DNA of 56,483 bases from Methanobrevibacter arboriphilus JCM 13429 = DSM 1125 (GTDB lineage: Archaea > Methanobacteriota > Methanobacteria > Methanobacteriales > Methanobacteriaceae), in NCBI RefSeq assembly GCF_002072215.1, contig NZ_JXMW01000030.1:1-56483 (forward strand). Reading direction: 5' to 3'. Under the pieces are notes generated by a model, which saw nothing but the letters and a program-made list of their open reading frames with translations, searched no databases and was not told the DNA's origin. The translations under genes were made by a program, and so were the position numbers. Below are positions 8,149 through 17,067 of this stretch, in pieces; the first letter of the stretch is position 1; each line of letters opens with the position of its first letter.

Positions 8149-8664
8149 ATGAGTATAATAACAACTTTCTATAAATATTATCAAAATTTCAAAAAGAAAA
8201 AATATTCTAATAAGGTTAAAAAAGTAGCTAATATTGTGGGAAATGATTTGAAAGTTAATGGCCCAAGTTATGTTACTCCAAAGACAGAATTAGGAAACAA
8301 TGTTAATTTTAATGGAATTAAAATACAAGGCCATGGTAAAGTTATTATAGGGGACAATTTTCACTCTGGAATTGAGTGTATGCTAATAACTGACATTCAT
8401 AATTATGATAATGGCAAATCAATACCATATGATGAAACAGTTATATCAAAAGACATTATAATAAAAGATAATGTGTGGATTGGGAATAAGGTTACTATAT
8501 TAGCTGGAGTTACCATTGAAGAAGGAGCTATTATTCAGGCAGGAAGTGTTGTTGTTAACAATATACCTAAATATGGAATTGCTGGAGGTCATCCAGCTAA
8601 AGTCTTTAAATATAGGGATAAAGAACACTACGAACAATTAAAGAAAGAAAAAAAATTCCACTAA
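8149..8664 (+). CDS. Hexapeptide-repeat (left-handed beta-helix) acyltransferase
   Basis: This 171-residue protein has the imperfect [LIV]-G-x4 hexapeptides of LbH acetyltransferases (VIIGDNFHSGI, IIIKDNVWIGNKVTILAGVTI, AIIQAGSVV). It ends in the family signature GIAGGHPAKVFKYR. The histidine in LITDIHNYD fits the catalytic His of the maltose/galactoside/colanic-acid acetyltransferase group. It would transfer an acetyl group from acetyl-CoA to a sugar, plausibly for envelope glycans; the substrate cannot be told. RBS AAGGTC lies just before ATG 8149. Its 3' end faces queC across the 9-bp satellite. Confidence 0.88.
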   Translation: MSIITTFYKYYQNFKKKKYSNKVKKVANIVGNDLKVNGPSYVTPKTELGNNVNFNGIKIQGHGKVIIGDNFHSGIECMLITDIHNYDNGKSIPYDETVISKDIIIKDNVWIGNKVTILAGVTIEEGAIIQAGSVVVNNIPKYGIAGGHPAKVFKYRDKEHYEQLKKEKKFH

Positions 8665-8793
8665 AAAAATACTAGAAATTTAAATAAAAATAATATCATG
8701 ATAATTTAATTAAAAAATATTGAAATTATCATCGAAATTATTATTATTAATAGTATTATTAATAGTATTATTAAAATTATTAATAAAAATACT

Positions 8794-9142
8794 ATTAAAA
8801 AATATTAAAAATATTAAAAATATTAAAAAATATTAAAAAATATTAAAAATATTAAAAATATTAAAAATATTAAAAATATTAAAAATATTAAAAATATTAA
8901 AAAATATTAAAAAATATTAAAAATATTAAAAATATTAAAAATATTAAAAATATTAAAAATATTAAAAATATTAAAAATATTAAAAATATTAAAAATATTA
9001 AAAATATTAAAAATATTAAAAATATTAAAAATATTAAAAATATTAAAAATATTAAAAATATTAAAAATATTAAAAATATTAAAAATATTAAAAATATTAA
9101 AAATATTAAAAATATTAAAAATATTAAAAATATTAAAAATAT
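8794..9142. repeat. About 38 copies of a 9-bp satellite (ATATTAAAA)
   Basis: About 350 bp of head-to-tail 9-bp units, mostly ATATTAAAA, with a few 10-bp variants near the left end (8810-8920). The array fills nearly the whole gap between the converging acetyltransferase and queC genes and stops 9 bp before the queC stop codon. Read on the minus strand it happens to be open and gives a repeated I-F-L peptide, but no RBS or complex sequence supports a gene. Read from either side it is T-rich and may work as a two-way terminator. Confidence 0.95.
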
Positions 9143-9150
9143 AATCAAAG

Positions 9151-9885
9151 TTATTCTATATAAATAGTTGGATCATCAACTCCAGCTTCTATAAAAGCTC
9201 TTTTACGACGAACACAAGATTCACAAACACCACAATGATTATTTTCTCCAGTATAACAAGAATAACTAATATCCATAGGAGCATCAACTTTTTTTCCAAG
9301 TTTAACAATTTCAATTTTATCTAAATCAATTAAAGGAGCTTTTATTTCAATTTTACTAGAAGAAATAGTTCCTATATCTATAAGCTCATTAAAACTATTT
9401 AAAAACTCTTTTGAATTATCTGGAAAGGTAGCTGCTTCTTCCTTGTCCCAACCAACAATTATTATATCTGCACCTTCACTTTCAGCAAAAGAAGTAGCTA
9501 TAGCTGTAAAAACAACATTTCTACCTGGAACCCAAACTTTATTAGCTGTTTTTTTACTAACATCAATATTATCAATATCATCGAGATTTACCTTAGGAAT
9601 AGAATTATCACTAGTCAATGCAGAGTTTCCAAGATTAGCTAACCATTGAATATCGATTATTGTATGCCTCATACCTAATTTTTCACATATTTTCTTTGAA
9701 GCATTGATTTCCTGATTTAAACTTTTTTGACCATAGTTAAAAGTTATTGCATGAATATCATAATCTTTTGCAAAGAAACTTGTTGCAACAGTTGAATCCA
9801 ATCCTCCCGAAAGAACAGAAATTGCTTTTTTATTATTAATTTTTTTATTATTAATATTTTTATTATTAATATTTTTAAATTTCAT
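9151..9885 (-). CDS. queC: 7-cyano-7-deazaguanine (preQ0) synthase QueC
   Basis: QueC makes preQ0 from 7-carboxy-7-deazaguanine, ammonia and ATP. In archaea preQ0 is inserted into tRNA for archaeosine. The PP-loop SGGLDSTV lies near residues 26-33, and the C-terminal zinc site CYTGENNHCGVCESC has the expected four cysteines. Start: ATG 9885 has GGG a few bases upstream, while the in-frame TTG at 9909 has no site. The first 20 residues (MKFKNINNKNINNKKINNKK) are low-complexity and encoded by an AT simple repeat, absent from ordinary QueC, which begins near KKAISVLSGG. It stands alone and converges with the acetyltransferase gene. Confidence 0.93.
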   Translation of the reverse strand: MKFKNINNKNINNKKINNKKAISVLSGGLDSTVATSFFAKDYDIHAITFNYGQKSLNQEINASKKICEKLGMRHTIIDIQWLANLGNSALTSDNSIPKVNLDDIDNIDVSKKTANKVWVPGRNVVFTAIATSFAESEGADIIIVGWDKEEAATFPDNSKEFLNSFNELIDIGTISSSKIEIKAPLIDLDKIEIVKLGKKVDAPMDISYSCYTGENNHCGVCESCVRRKRAFIEAGVDDPTIYIE

Positions 9886-10250
9886 TTTTCCCAACAGCTG
9901 ATAATTCAATTAAAGCTTTTTAAAAAATAATATATTATTTATTCTTTTATTACTAAAATTTATCATTTTATTACTAAAAATAATTACTAAACTAAATATA
10001 ATTACTAAACTAATATAATTAATAAAATAATATAATTAATAAATATAATTATATATTAAAATAATAATTATTATTAAATATAATTTTTTATATAATTTTT
10101 TATATTATTTTTATAGATTTTATTAACTTTATAAATTTTATTAGTTTTATAAGTTTTAAATAATGTTCTATTAATTTCAATTATATAATAAAAAAAGAAA
10201 TTATATAATAAAAGCTAGAAAATATGTAATAAAAAGTAGGAAGTTATATA
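9886..10250. other. Intergenic region between queC and the nitroreductase
   Basis: This divergent gap of 365 bp is AT-rich and carries short repeated TAATATAATTAATAAAATAATA motifs in the first half. Both promoters must lie here, but I cannot single out a TATA box from the background. No gene, RNA or inverted repeat was recognised. Confidence 0.6.
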
Positions 10251-10760
10251 ATGGAAGAAATATTCAAAAGAAGAAGTATTAGAAAATATCGTGAAGGCGA
10301 AATTGAGGATGAAAAGATAGACAAATTGTTAAAAGCTGCAATGCAAGCACCAGGATCTAGAATGGGTAAAGAACCTTGGGAATTTATAGTTATTAAAAAT
10401 AAAGAAACTATAAACAAATTAAGTGAAATGGACCATAATTCAAAAGTTCTAAAAGGAGCTAGCTTAGCAATTGTACTTATAGCAAATATGGAAAATTCTC
10501 ATTTCAAACATGTATGGCAGCAAGATATGGCAGCTGCAGCTACAACTTTACTCTTGGAAGCAAGTTATTTAGATTTAGGTGCTGTATGGGTAAATATTGC
10601 ACCTAAAGAGGAAAGAATGAAATATATATCTGATTTATTCAATCTTAACGAAAATTTAAGACCATTTAACATAATAAGTATAGGATATCCTGCAGAAGGT
10701 GAAGAAAATAAATTTATCGATAAATATAATGAAGCTAGAGTTCATTATGAAAAATACTAA
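10251..10760 (+). CDS. Nitroreductase-family flavoprotein
   Basis: This 169-residue protein begins with the family hallmark RRSIRKYREGEI (FMN phosphate contacts by R and S), followed by LLKAAMQAPGSRMGKEPWEFIVI. The GAVWVNIAP and FNIISIGYPAEGE segments are the later FMN-binding and dimer-core elements. These FMN enzymes use NAD(P)H to reduce nitro compounds, quinones or flavins; the natural substrate in methanogens is unknown. It is single-cistron with a weak purine-rich site before ATG 10251. Confidence 0.9.
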   Translation: MEEIFKRRSIRKYREGEIEDEKIDKLLKAAMQAPGSRMGKEPWEFIVIKNKETINKLSEMDHNSKVLKGASLAIVLIANMENSHFKHVWQQDMAAAATTLLLEASYLDLGAVWVNIAPKEERMKYISDLFNLNENLRPFNIISIGYPAEGEENKFIDKYNEARVHYEKY

Positions 10761-10849
10761 AATAAAATTATAAATTAAACTAAAGTATAAAAACTAAAAT
10801 ATAAAGTACTAAATTAATTACTAAATTAATTACTAAATTAAGTAATAAA

Positions 10850-11503
10850 TTAAGACTTATTATCTATTTTTTTCTTTCTTTTCATTATTAATTGTAGTAA
10901 TATTGGTAAACCAGAGATAACAACAATAGCTATTACTAAAAATGAAAAATTATCTTTTACTATAGGTAAATTACCAAAAAAGTATCCTATTAAAGTGAAA
11001 ATTAGCACCCATGTTATACCACCAATTACATTATATGATAAAAATTTTTTGTATGGCATTAACCCAATTCCAGCTACAAATGGGGCAAAAGCTCGTATAA
11101 TAGGTATGAAACGTGCTAGTATAATTGTTTTTCCACCATATTTCTCATAAAAATCATGAGCTTCAATTAAATGTTTTTTATTGAAAAGTCTAGAACTCTC
11201 CTTATTGAATATTTTAGGGCCTATATATTTTCCAATGTGATAATTAACAGTATCTCCCAAAATAGCAGCTATTGATAATATAATTATCGATAATATTAGA
11301 TTTAATTCTCCTCCTGCAGATAATGCTCCCACTATAAATATTAATGAGTCTCCTGGTAAAAATGAAATAAGAATTATCCCAGTTTCACAAAAAACAACTG
11401 AAAACAATATTAAATATGTTAATGGACCAAATAAGTTTATTAAATAACCCAAATAAATATCTAAATTTAAAATAATGTCTATAATTTGATTTGTAAGTTC
11501 CAT
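10850..11503 (-). CDS. DedA-family (VTT/SNARE-associated) membrane protein
   Basis: This 217-residue protein has several hydrophobic segments and the DedA signatures: FCETGIILISFLPGDSLIF near residues 38-56, GDTVNYHIGKYIGPKIF near 84-100, and FIPIIRAFAPFVAGIGLMPYKKFLSYNVIGGITW near 130-165. DedA proteins act in membrane homeostasis and lipid-carrier transport, including recycling of polyprenyl-phosphate carriers. This fits its place at the downstream end of an envelope-glycan block. RBS AGGT lies upstream of ATG 11503. A second family member is at 42200-42841. Confidence 0.88.
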   Translation of the reverse strand: MELTNQIIDIILNLDIYLGYLINLFGPLTYLILFSVVFCETGIILISFLPGDSLIFIVGALSAGGELNLILSIIILSIAAILGDTVNYHIGKYIGPKIFNKESSRLFNKKHLIEAHDFYEKYGGKTIILARFIPIIRAFAPFVAGIGLMPYKKFLSYNVIGGITWVLIFTLIGYFFGNLPIVKDNFSFLVIAIVVISGLPILLQLIMKRKKKIDNKS

Positions 11504-11583
11504 AGTTTTTACCTAGTAAATAAAATCAGATACAAAATTATCATATAAATTATCAAATTTTTATAAATTTAAAATAGCTAAAT

Positions 11584-12489
11584 TCATTGTTTAATTTCAT
11601 TTAAATTAAACCAATTTTTCATAAGTTCCCAGTTAAATAATGCCACTCCATCAGCCCCTCCATCAATTGCAGCTTTATAATTTTCTTTTATTGTGCTTTC
11701 AGATAGAGAAGTTTCGTTATCATCACTAACATAGACTTGAATCCCCATAGTTACTTTAGACCACCAAGCTAAACTTTTAAAATAGGATGCTGTTTCTTTA
11801 ATCCAAGTAGAATTCTGATCATAATTACCAGAATAAGCCATAGGAATTATCACATCAACATACTGAGATAATGTTCTAACATCTTGACCATAATATTTTT
11901 CATCCTCTCTTTCAGGCATTACTGTTGCAGATAATGTTACATCCTTATTTTTAAGACTATCGCTAACCATTGAAACAAACTTTGAAACAGCATTAGTAGA
12001 AGTAATTCCATTAGGATAATTATATTCATAAGCATTTCCAGGATAGCGAATATAATCTAATTGAATACCACTAATTCCAGGAATCTCAGCGAATTTATTT
12101 ATTTGATCTATTTTAGCATTAAAATAATCATAATTAAAGTCTTTTTTATTGGTATCAATCGGATTTATCCAAGTTCCATTATAAAAGCACTGAACCCAAA
12201 TATGAACTTTAATATCATTTGCATTAGCTTTTTTTGCCCATGAGCTGACATTTTTTTCTCCGAATATATCAACAGCACTAGAATGAAGGAAAATATTTTG
12301 AACACCATTTTTAGATAAATTATCTAAATCAACATCATTCATATGTTTTCCTTGAACCCAAACAGCATTATTAACACTATCTTTCAAAGCTACTGTTACA
12401 AAACTACTTAATAAAAGGGCAGATATAAATATAATAAGTATTAATCCAATGTGTCTTTTTTTAATGTTTTTAATGTTAATTTTTTTCAT
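11584..12489 (-). CDS. Exported glycoside-hydrolase-like TIM-barrel protein
   Basis: This 301-residue protein has an N-terminal signal peptide or anchor (LILIIFISALLLSSFVTVAL, about 16-35). A barrel similar to the DUF4015/GHL-type putative glycosidases follows: VWVQGKHMNDVDLDNL, FLHSS, VHIWVQCFYNGTW, then GIQLDYIRYPG, a classic strand-end motif bearing the likely acidic residue, and VIIPMAYSG near the end. It would act outside the membrane on cell-wall or capsule glycan. Substrate and catalytic pair are inferred from family shape only. RBS AGGTT precedes ATG 12489. It is co-directional with the glycan operon upstream, separated by 229 bp. Confidence 0.7.
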   Translation of the reverse strand: MKKINIKNIKKRHIGLILIIFISALLLSSFVTVALKDSVNNAVWVQGKHMNDVDLDNLSKNGVQNIFLHSSAVDIFGEKNVSSWAKKANANDIKVHIWVQCFYNGTWINPIDTNKKDFNYDYFNAKIDQINKFAEIPGISGIQLDYIRYPGNAYEYNYPNGITSTNAVSKFVSMVSDSLKNKDVTLSATVMPEREDEKYYGQDVRTLSQYVDVIIPMAYSGNYDQNSTWIKETASYFKSLAWWSKVTMGIQVYVSDDNETSLSESTIKENYKAAIDGGADGVALFNWELMKNWFNLNEIKQ

Positions 12490-12718
12490 TAAAGCAACCT
12501 AATTTAATTTATATTTCTTTTAATTATAATTCTTCTAATAAATATTTATCTTAAAACTATAATAATTTATTGAAAAATTAATAAATAAAAAAAAATTAAA
12601 AAATAATTAAAAGAAATAATTAAAAGAATTATAAATTAATAAAGAAATAAATAAAAAAATTAATAAAAAAATTAATAATATTAATAAAAAATAACTCTAC
12701 AATAAAAAAAAATTAAAT

Positions 12719-13753
12719 TTACAACCTATATGTACAATCTATTATTGTTTTAAATAAGTTATTAGAAGAAACATCATACTCATTATAATCATTATTTTCC
12801 TTATCAACAACAAGAAAAGACAAAGCACTATTAACAATATCTTCAACATTATTATACTTAAACATTAAACCTCTATTGATATAATATTGATCAACAGCCA
12901 AAGTTTCACCAGGATAACAAGAAATGACAGGCGTTTTTAAAACTGCCGACTCCCTATTTATAGTACCTCCAGCACCAATAACTAAATCACATTGTTTAAT
13001 TACACTAGATAAATCAATAGGAGGTTCAAGTATACTGACATTATTAATTCCTTCAAAAATATCAGCTTGCTGTTTAAAACGAGGCAATACAAGAATGTTA
13101 GCATAATCCTTTAAAACATCAATTATCGGAGAAAGAACTGATTTTTCAGAATCAACATCAAGATATGAAGCAAGAGAAGGCTCAGGCCTCATTAATATAG
13201 TTTTATTTAAATCAAGCTTAATATCTAAATCATCAAATATTTTTTCATTATATTCAAAATTTTTAAAGTGAAGCAACTCACTAGTACCATCATAACTTAT
13301 TATTTTATTTGGATCTACACCATACCTCATTAACTTCCTTACATCAATAACACTTGGAGCAATAATCCTATCACATAATGGTAATGTCATTTTATTTACT
13401 GCTTCTGCATATTCATTATCTATAATATACACATTAGGTATATTAAGACCAAAAGATACACGCGGTAACTCCACTGAATGTTTAGCTAAACAAACATCGA
13501 TTTTTTCAGGAGCTATTATATCTACAATCTCATTAACTCTATTTGTACTTTCTTTTAATTTTTTATATAAACCTAAACCACCATGTTTACCAACAGAAAT
13601 AAAATCAATACCATGAGTTTCCATTAATCTATGTATGTCTCCAAAATCACGAGTAGTTACTATTACATCTTCACCTTGATCTTTAAAATATTTAATTATA
13701 TCCTTAAAAAACATTACATGAGGAGCATTAGTTATATCTATCCAAATTTTCAT
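12719..13753 (-). CDS. DUF354 family, GT-B-fold glycosyltransferase/epimerase-like protein
   Basis: This 344-residue protein starts MKIWIDITNAPHVMFFKDII, the characteristic opening of DUF354. LAKHSVELPRVSFGLNIPNVYIIDNEYA and a GAGGTINRESAVLKTPVISCYPG nucleotide-sugar pocket near the C-terminus follow. The fold is that of UDP-GlcNAc 2-epimerases and GT-B transferases. A role in surface polysaccharide or glycoprotein sugar synthesis is inferred from neighbours (polymerase upstream). The start is ATG 13753: GGAGTG (complement of 13760-13765) is its RBS. An in-frame GTG at 13762 lies inside that site and is rejected. It is the last gene of a four-gene operon, 17 bp after the Mrr-like gene. Confidence 0.85.
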   Translation of the reverse strand: MKIWIDITNAPHVMFFKDIIKYFKDQGEDVIVTTRDFGDIHRLMETHGIDFISVGKHGGLGLYKKLKESTNRVNEIVDIIAPEKIDVCLAKHSVELPRVSFGLNIPNVYIIDNEYAEAVNKMTLPLCDRIIAPSVIDVRKLMRYGVDPNKIISYDGTSELLHFKNFEYNEKIFDDLDIKLDLNKTILMRPEPSLASYLDVDSEKSVLSPIIDVLKDYANILVLPRFKQQADIFEGINNVSILEPPIDLSSVIKQCDLVIGAGGTINRESAVLKTPVISCYPGETLAVDQYYINRGLMFKYNNVEDIVNSALSFLVVDKENNDYNEYDVSSNNLFKTIIDCTYRL

Positions 13754-13770
13754 CAAAAACACTCCAGTAA

Positions 13771-14157
13771 TTATGTTCCATATTCAGAAATTAGATTTAT
13801 TAGTTCAACACCATTTATTAGTCGAATATTCTTAATTTCATTGTATTTCTTGTTTTCAAAATCTGAAGTTGTGATAAAAACCCCATTTTCAGCATTACAA
13901 TCATTTAATTTTTTTATGAAATCTTCAACTTCAATTTTAGAGATCATATCTCTAGACTGCCTAGCTTGCAAGTAAATTTTTCTAAACCCTAAAATATCTT
14001 CATTTATGACTCCTTCAACAATAATTTTTTTATTATCTATTATTTTTAAGTTTGTTTGAGTTTGTTTTCTTCCACCACCATAACCCATCGATACTAATAA
14101 ATCAATAATTAAATTTAAAAAATTATCTAAAGAATAATCCACTATATCTTTAACCAT
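13771..14157 (-). CDS. Mrr-like restriction-endonuclease-fold protein
   Basis: This 128-residue protein looks like the Mrr_cat domain: FRKIYLQARQSRDMISKIEVEDFIKKL, where QAR stands where active members have QxK, followed by AENGVFITTSDFENKKYNEI. A usable start is ATG 14157, with GGAG upstream. It overlaps the end of the polymerase gene by 8 bp, so translation is probably coupled. Residues upstream of this ATG would come from the polymerase 3' end in another frame and are not counted. Lysine to arginine in the catalytic position may mean altered or lost cleavage. A restriction-fold gene inside a glycan operon is unexpected. Confidence 0.75.
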   Translation of the reverse strand: MVKDIVDYSLDNFLNLIIDLLVSMGYGGGRKQTQTNLKIIDNKKIIVEGVINEDILGFRKIYLQARQSRDMISKIEVEDFIKKLNDCNAENGVFITTSDFENKKYNEIKNIRLINGVELINLISEYGT

Positions 14158-15460
14158 TAATACATTCTCCAATCTTAATTTTCTTATTATAAATAATATT
14201 AGCCATATAAAATAAAAATCCCAGTAAAAAGTAGCCAAGAACATTAATTTCCATCAAACCAGTTTCGATACATATAATAGCATAGGTTAGAAGTAAACTA
14301 TAAACAAAAATATAAGAAAAATCTTTTGATATTCTCATTATCTTATATCCTAAACCTAATATAAATCCAATAAGACACATACCGAGAACCACACCTAATC
14401 TTCCAAAGTCAAGTAACATAGGACCAATAATAGTAGGAGTGATTGATACAGTACCTCTCCAAGCTATTAATTTACCAATAATCATCCTTGTACTAAGACC
14501 ACTACTTCCGGGAATTGCACTAAGCATTAACTTACCATGAGTAATGCCAAAATTTCCTGAAACACTATTTATAAGATTTAAAACATTCAATGTAAAATTA
14601 GCTCTAAATCTAAGAGATTCAAAAAGCCCTAAATTATTTGCAGAATTTTCTTCAATAGCCCTGAGATATCCAAAACCTGAAAGAAAGAAAAATCCAACAA
14701 TTAAAACAATTATAACTTCCAAAATAGAAATTATTCTCCCATAATAGCCCATAATAAGCATCATGAGCATGACAGCACACAAATGTGTCCTATATCCTAG
14801 AGTAAATAAAAAAAATGAGGCAATGAAAGATAAAGCAAGAAATCTAAATCTTACCTGAGAAAGAGTTAATTTATTATCTTTAAAACGCTGCAAATAAGAA
14901 CTAGCAACAAGACCTACACCAGGAATCAACAAACTAATAGGCATAGTAAAAATAGGTATCAATTTATACCGCAAAGAAGGATTAAAAATAGGCAATCCAC
15001 CCATTGTAATAGTGCAAATAAAAAAAGATAAAACACCACTAAGTATACAGACAAAACCAATTGAATAAAAATCATTATAATCAATCTTAATAAACTGATT
15101 TTGACTTTTATCTTTAAAAAAACACATTGGTAAACATAAAACACCAACAATAAAACTAATAAAAGCTAAAAATAATGTAACTTTCAACTCAAAAGATAAA
15201 TCAGTTGTAGAGATCAATAAAAAAATTGAAAAAACAATTAAAAAACAAAAAGGATGAAATAAATAATTATTTAATATCTTACTCCTTCTTAAAAAACTAA
15301 TAAAATCATTACTTGGATAAATATTTTTAAAATAACTATTAAGAAAGCTCTTTTCAACAGACAACATAATTTCAAAAATTAAAACAAATAATTTAGAATT
15401 TCTAAAAGCTTTTTCAATAAAAAGAAATACCCTCATTCCTAAAGAATAAAAAAAACTCAT
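14150..15460 (-). CDS. Wzy-like oligosaccharide repeat-unit polymerase
   Basis: This polytopic membrane protein of 436 residues has about ten hydrophobic segments from residue 65 onward. A large loop in the second half contains SVSGNFGITHGKLMLSAIPG and TPTIIGPMLLDFGRLGVVLG, the pattern of O-antigen/repeat-unit polymerases found in Methanobacteriales. It would polymerise lipid-linked oligosaccharides on the outer face of the membrane. GTG 15469 lies within the GGAGTG ribosome site, so ATG 15460 is taken as the start. It is second in the operon, 49 bp after the DUF4330-like gene. The N-terminal 50 residues are amphipathic and not typical. Confidence 0.8.
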   Translation of the reverse strand: MSFFYSLGMRVFLFIEKAFRNSKLFVLIFEIMLSVEKSFLNSYFKNIYPSNDFISFLRRSKILNNYLFHPFCFLIVFSIFLLISTTDLSFELKVTLFLAFISFIVGVLCLPMCFFKDKSQNQFIKIDYNDFYSIGFVCILSGVLSFFICTITMGGLPIFNPSLRYKLIPIFTMPISLLIPGVGLVASSYLQRFKDNKLTLSQVRFRFLALSFIASFFLFTLGYRTHLCAVMLMMLIMGYYGRIISILEVIIVLIVGFFFLSGFGYLRAIEENSANNLGLFESLRFRANFTLNVLNLINSVSGNFGITHGKLMLSAIPGSSGLSTRMIIGKLIAWRGTVSITPTIIGPMLLDFGRLGVVLGMCLIGFILGLGYKIMRISKDFSYIFVYSLLLTYAIICIETGLMEINVLGYFLLGFLFYMANIIYNKKIKIGECING

Positions 15461-15509
15461 AAAATTCACTCCAAAACAAATTATAATTTTATATTTCCAA
15501 AAAATTTTA

Positions 15510-16304
15510 TTATGTAACCTTATTTACACTTAAAACATCATAATTATCTTCAATTGATTTTATCTGCTCTTGATTTGCATTATAAATTCTAATATTAATT
15601 GCATCAGATTCACCATTTATATTTCCAAGAATCTTTGATGCTAATCTAATATCAGAATTATCTGCCATTACAAGAGCCAATTGGAGATAAGAATTTTTAA
15701 AAGTAGGTCGAATAGACTCTTTTTTTAAATCATCATACATAATATTTGATAAGTTTTGAAACAAATTATTATTCACATTATTAACACTAATTCTTGTTGA
15801 AATTGTGTAATTAGTCCCATTAGGAATTCCAGATACAAAATTTTCTAATGTTGAAACACTTTGATGCTTGATTTTAATATCAACAACATTTTTATATTTA
15901 GTGCCCGTGCCTTTTAATATTATTTCTTCAATGTAAATATCAGCATCATCTGCATCGTATACCGCCATTATAGGCTTATTTGAATTGTCTGGTAGGATTT
16001 CAACTTTTATATTTTCTCCTCTATAAACATCGACCCAAATAACTGTTCCATTTGCACTAATATCTTTACCTTCTTGATTATAACCTTTAATTTCAGCTTT
16101 AACTATTTCACCCTTATGATATAATATCGAATATTTATCAGGAAGATCGTTAATGGTCTGAGAATCGAATATATAAGTCTCAACATCACCATCATCATTA
16201 CTAACAATTGTATAAATAGAGAACAATAAAGCCCCTATAATGAAAACTAAAATCACAATATCAATTATCGTAAACTGAGATATAATCGAACGTAACTTTC
16301 TCAT
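15510..16304 (-). CDS. Membrane-anchored DUF4330-like protein
   Basis: This 264-residue product has one N-terminal transmembrane helix (FTIIDIVILVFIIGALLFSIYTI), preceded by a short basic tail, and an extracytoplasmic beta-rich domain. The opening resembles DUF4330 proteins, which often sit next to glycan export and polymerisation genes. The C-terminal half shows an alternating strand-helix pattern (LQLALVMADNSDIRLASKILG). It is the first gene of the operon with the polymerase, the Mrr-like and the DUF354 genes. ATG 16304 is chosen over TTG 16313. Promoter block B lies about 80 bp upstream. The function is unknown; an accessory role in polysaccharide assembly is inference. Confidence 0.65.
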   Translation of the reverse strand: MRKLRSIISQFTIIDIVILVFIIGALLFSIYTIVSNDDGDVETYIFDSQTINDLPDKYSILYHKGEIVKAEIKGYNQEGKDISANGTVIWVDVYRGENIKVEILPDNSNKPIMAVYDADDADIYIEEIILKGTGTKYKNVVDIKIKHQSVSTLENFVSGIPNGTNYTISTRISVNNVNNNLFQNLSNIMYDDLKKESIRPTFKNSYLQLALVMADNSDIRLASKILGNINGESDAINIRIYNANQEQIKSIEDNYDVLSVNKVT

Positions 16305-16382
16305 AGAACTCAAACACCATTTTTAAAGAACAAAATCAGAATCTTAAAATTTATTCCTCTAACAAATAATTTATAAATATGG

Positions 16383-16442
16383 AGTGAACATTCTCTACCT
16401 TATATTTTATTAATATCTTTAATATAAACCTACCTATATAAA
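16383..16442 (-). promoter_or_regulatory. Surface-gene promoter block, copy B
   Basis: Partner of the block at 5757 (19/22 in the first part, and a matching ATATAAAC...CC.ATATAAA piece 39 bp later). On the coding strand a TATA-like TTTATATA is followed after about 25-40 bp by TGTTCAC, which would fall at or near the transcription start, roughly 80 bp before ATG 16304. The rest of the gap 16305-16679 is AT-rich, including an (AT)n run at about 16483-16500. Confidence 0.5.
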
Positions 16443-16679
16443 AAATACAAAAAAGAACATGATTAATATAAACTTGAATGTGATATATATATATATATAT
16501 TTACTATGTATATATTAACTAATAAATAATAACCATTATTATTAAAAATTGAAAAATAATTAAATAAAGAATACAATGAAAAATAATATAAAAATAATTA
16601 TAAAAATAATATAAAAAATAAATATAAGAATAATATAAAAATATCTAAAAATAAAGCATAGAATTTTTTAATCAAGTTG

Positions 16680-16955
16680 TTAATAATCATGAAAATTAAG
16701 ATATTTGTGATCTTCATCAGTTAAAAAATCTATTTTATGAGAATATTTATATTTAATATTTTGATAATAGAACTTATTAGAAAAATTTGACTCTTTAAAA
16801 CCTTGAAATACTTCATTAGGAACATTATGATGTGCATATTTAGTACCGTGTCCATTTCTAAAAATGACAAATAATGTTTTAGAAATATTATCATAATAAA
16901 CTCTTTGAAAAGTAATATTATTAGAAAAATCCATAATAATCATCTCACTATCCAT
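16680..16955 (-). CDS. KTSC-domain protein
   Basis: This small protein of 91 residues matches the KTSC domain: FQRVYYDNISKTLFVIFRNGHGTKYAHHNVPNEVFQGFKESNFSNKFYYQNIKYKY. The usual order of YD, L.I.F..G..Y, VP..V and the final basic/aromatic stretch is kept. The domain is found alone or attached to lysyl-tRNA synthetases and other enzymes, and its role is unknown. ATG 16955 gives the longest product; ATG 16934, with GAGATGAT before it, is equally plausible. It is a single gene upstream of the envelope operon. Confidence 0.78.
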   Translation of the reverse strand: MDSEMIIMDFSNNITFQRVYYDNISKTLFVIFRNGHGTKYAHHNVPNEVFQGFKESNFSNKFYYQNIKYKYSHKIDFLTDEDHKYLNFHDY

Positions 16956-17067
16956 AAGGAATATTTCATTATATAAAAAAAAATACTTTATTACTTATAA
17001 AATATACTTCATTATCCATAAGGAATGCTTATTATTTATAATAAATACTTCATCATCACGATGTACT

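Noticed and set aside
8173-8202. Possible homology between the acetyltransferase N-terminus (YYQNFKKKKY) and the broken secreted protein (YQNYKKKKY)
   Set aside because: The match is short, lysine-rich and not extended on either side, so it is taken as chance.
8897-9148. Open frame on the minus strand coding an I-F-L repeat peptide
   Set aside because: It is the translation of the 9-bp satellite; there is no ribosome site, and the sequence is purely repetitive.
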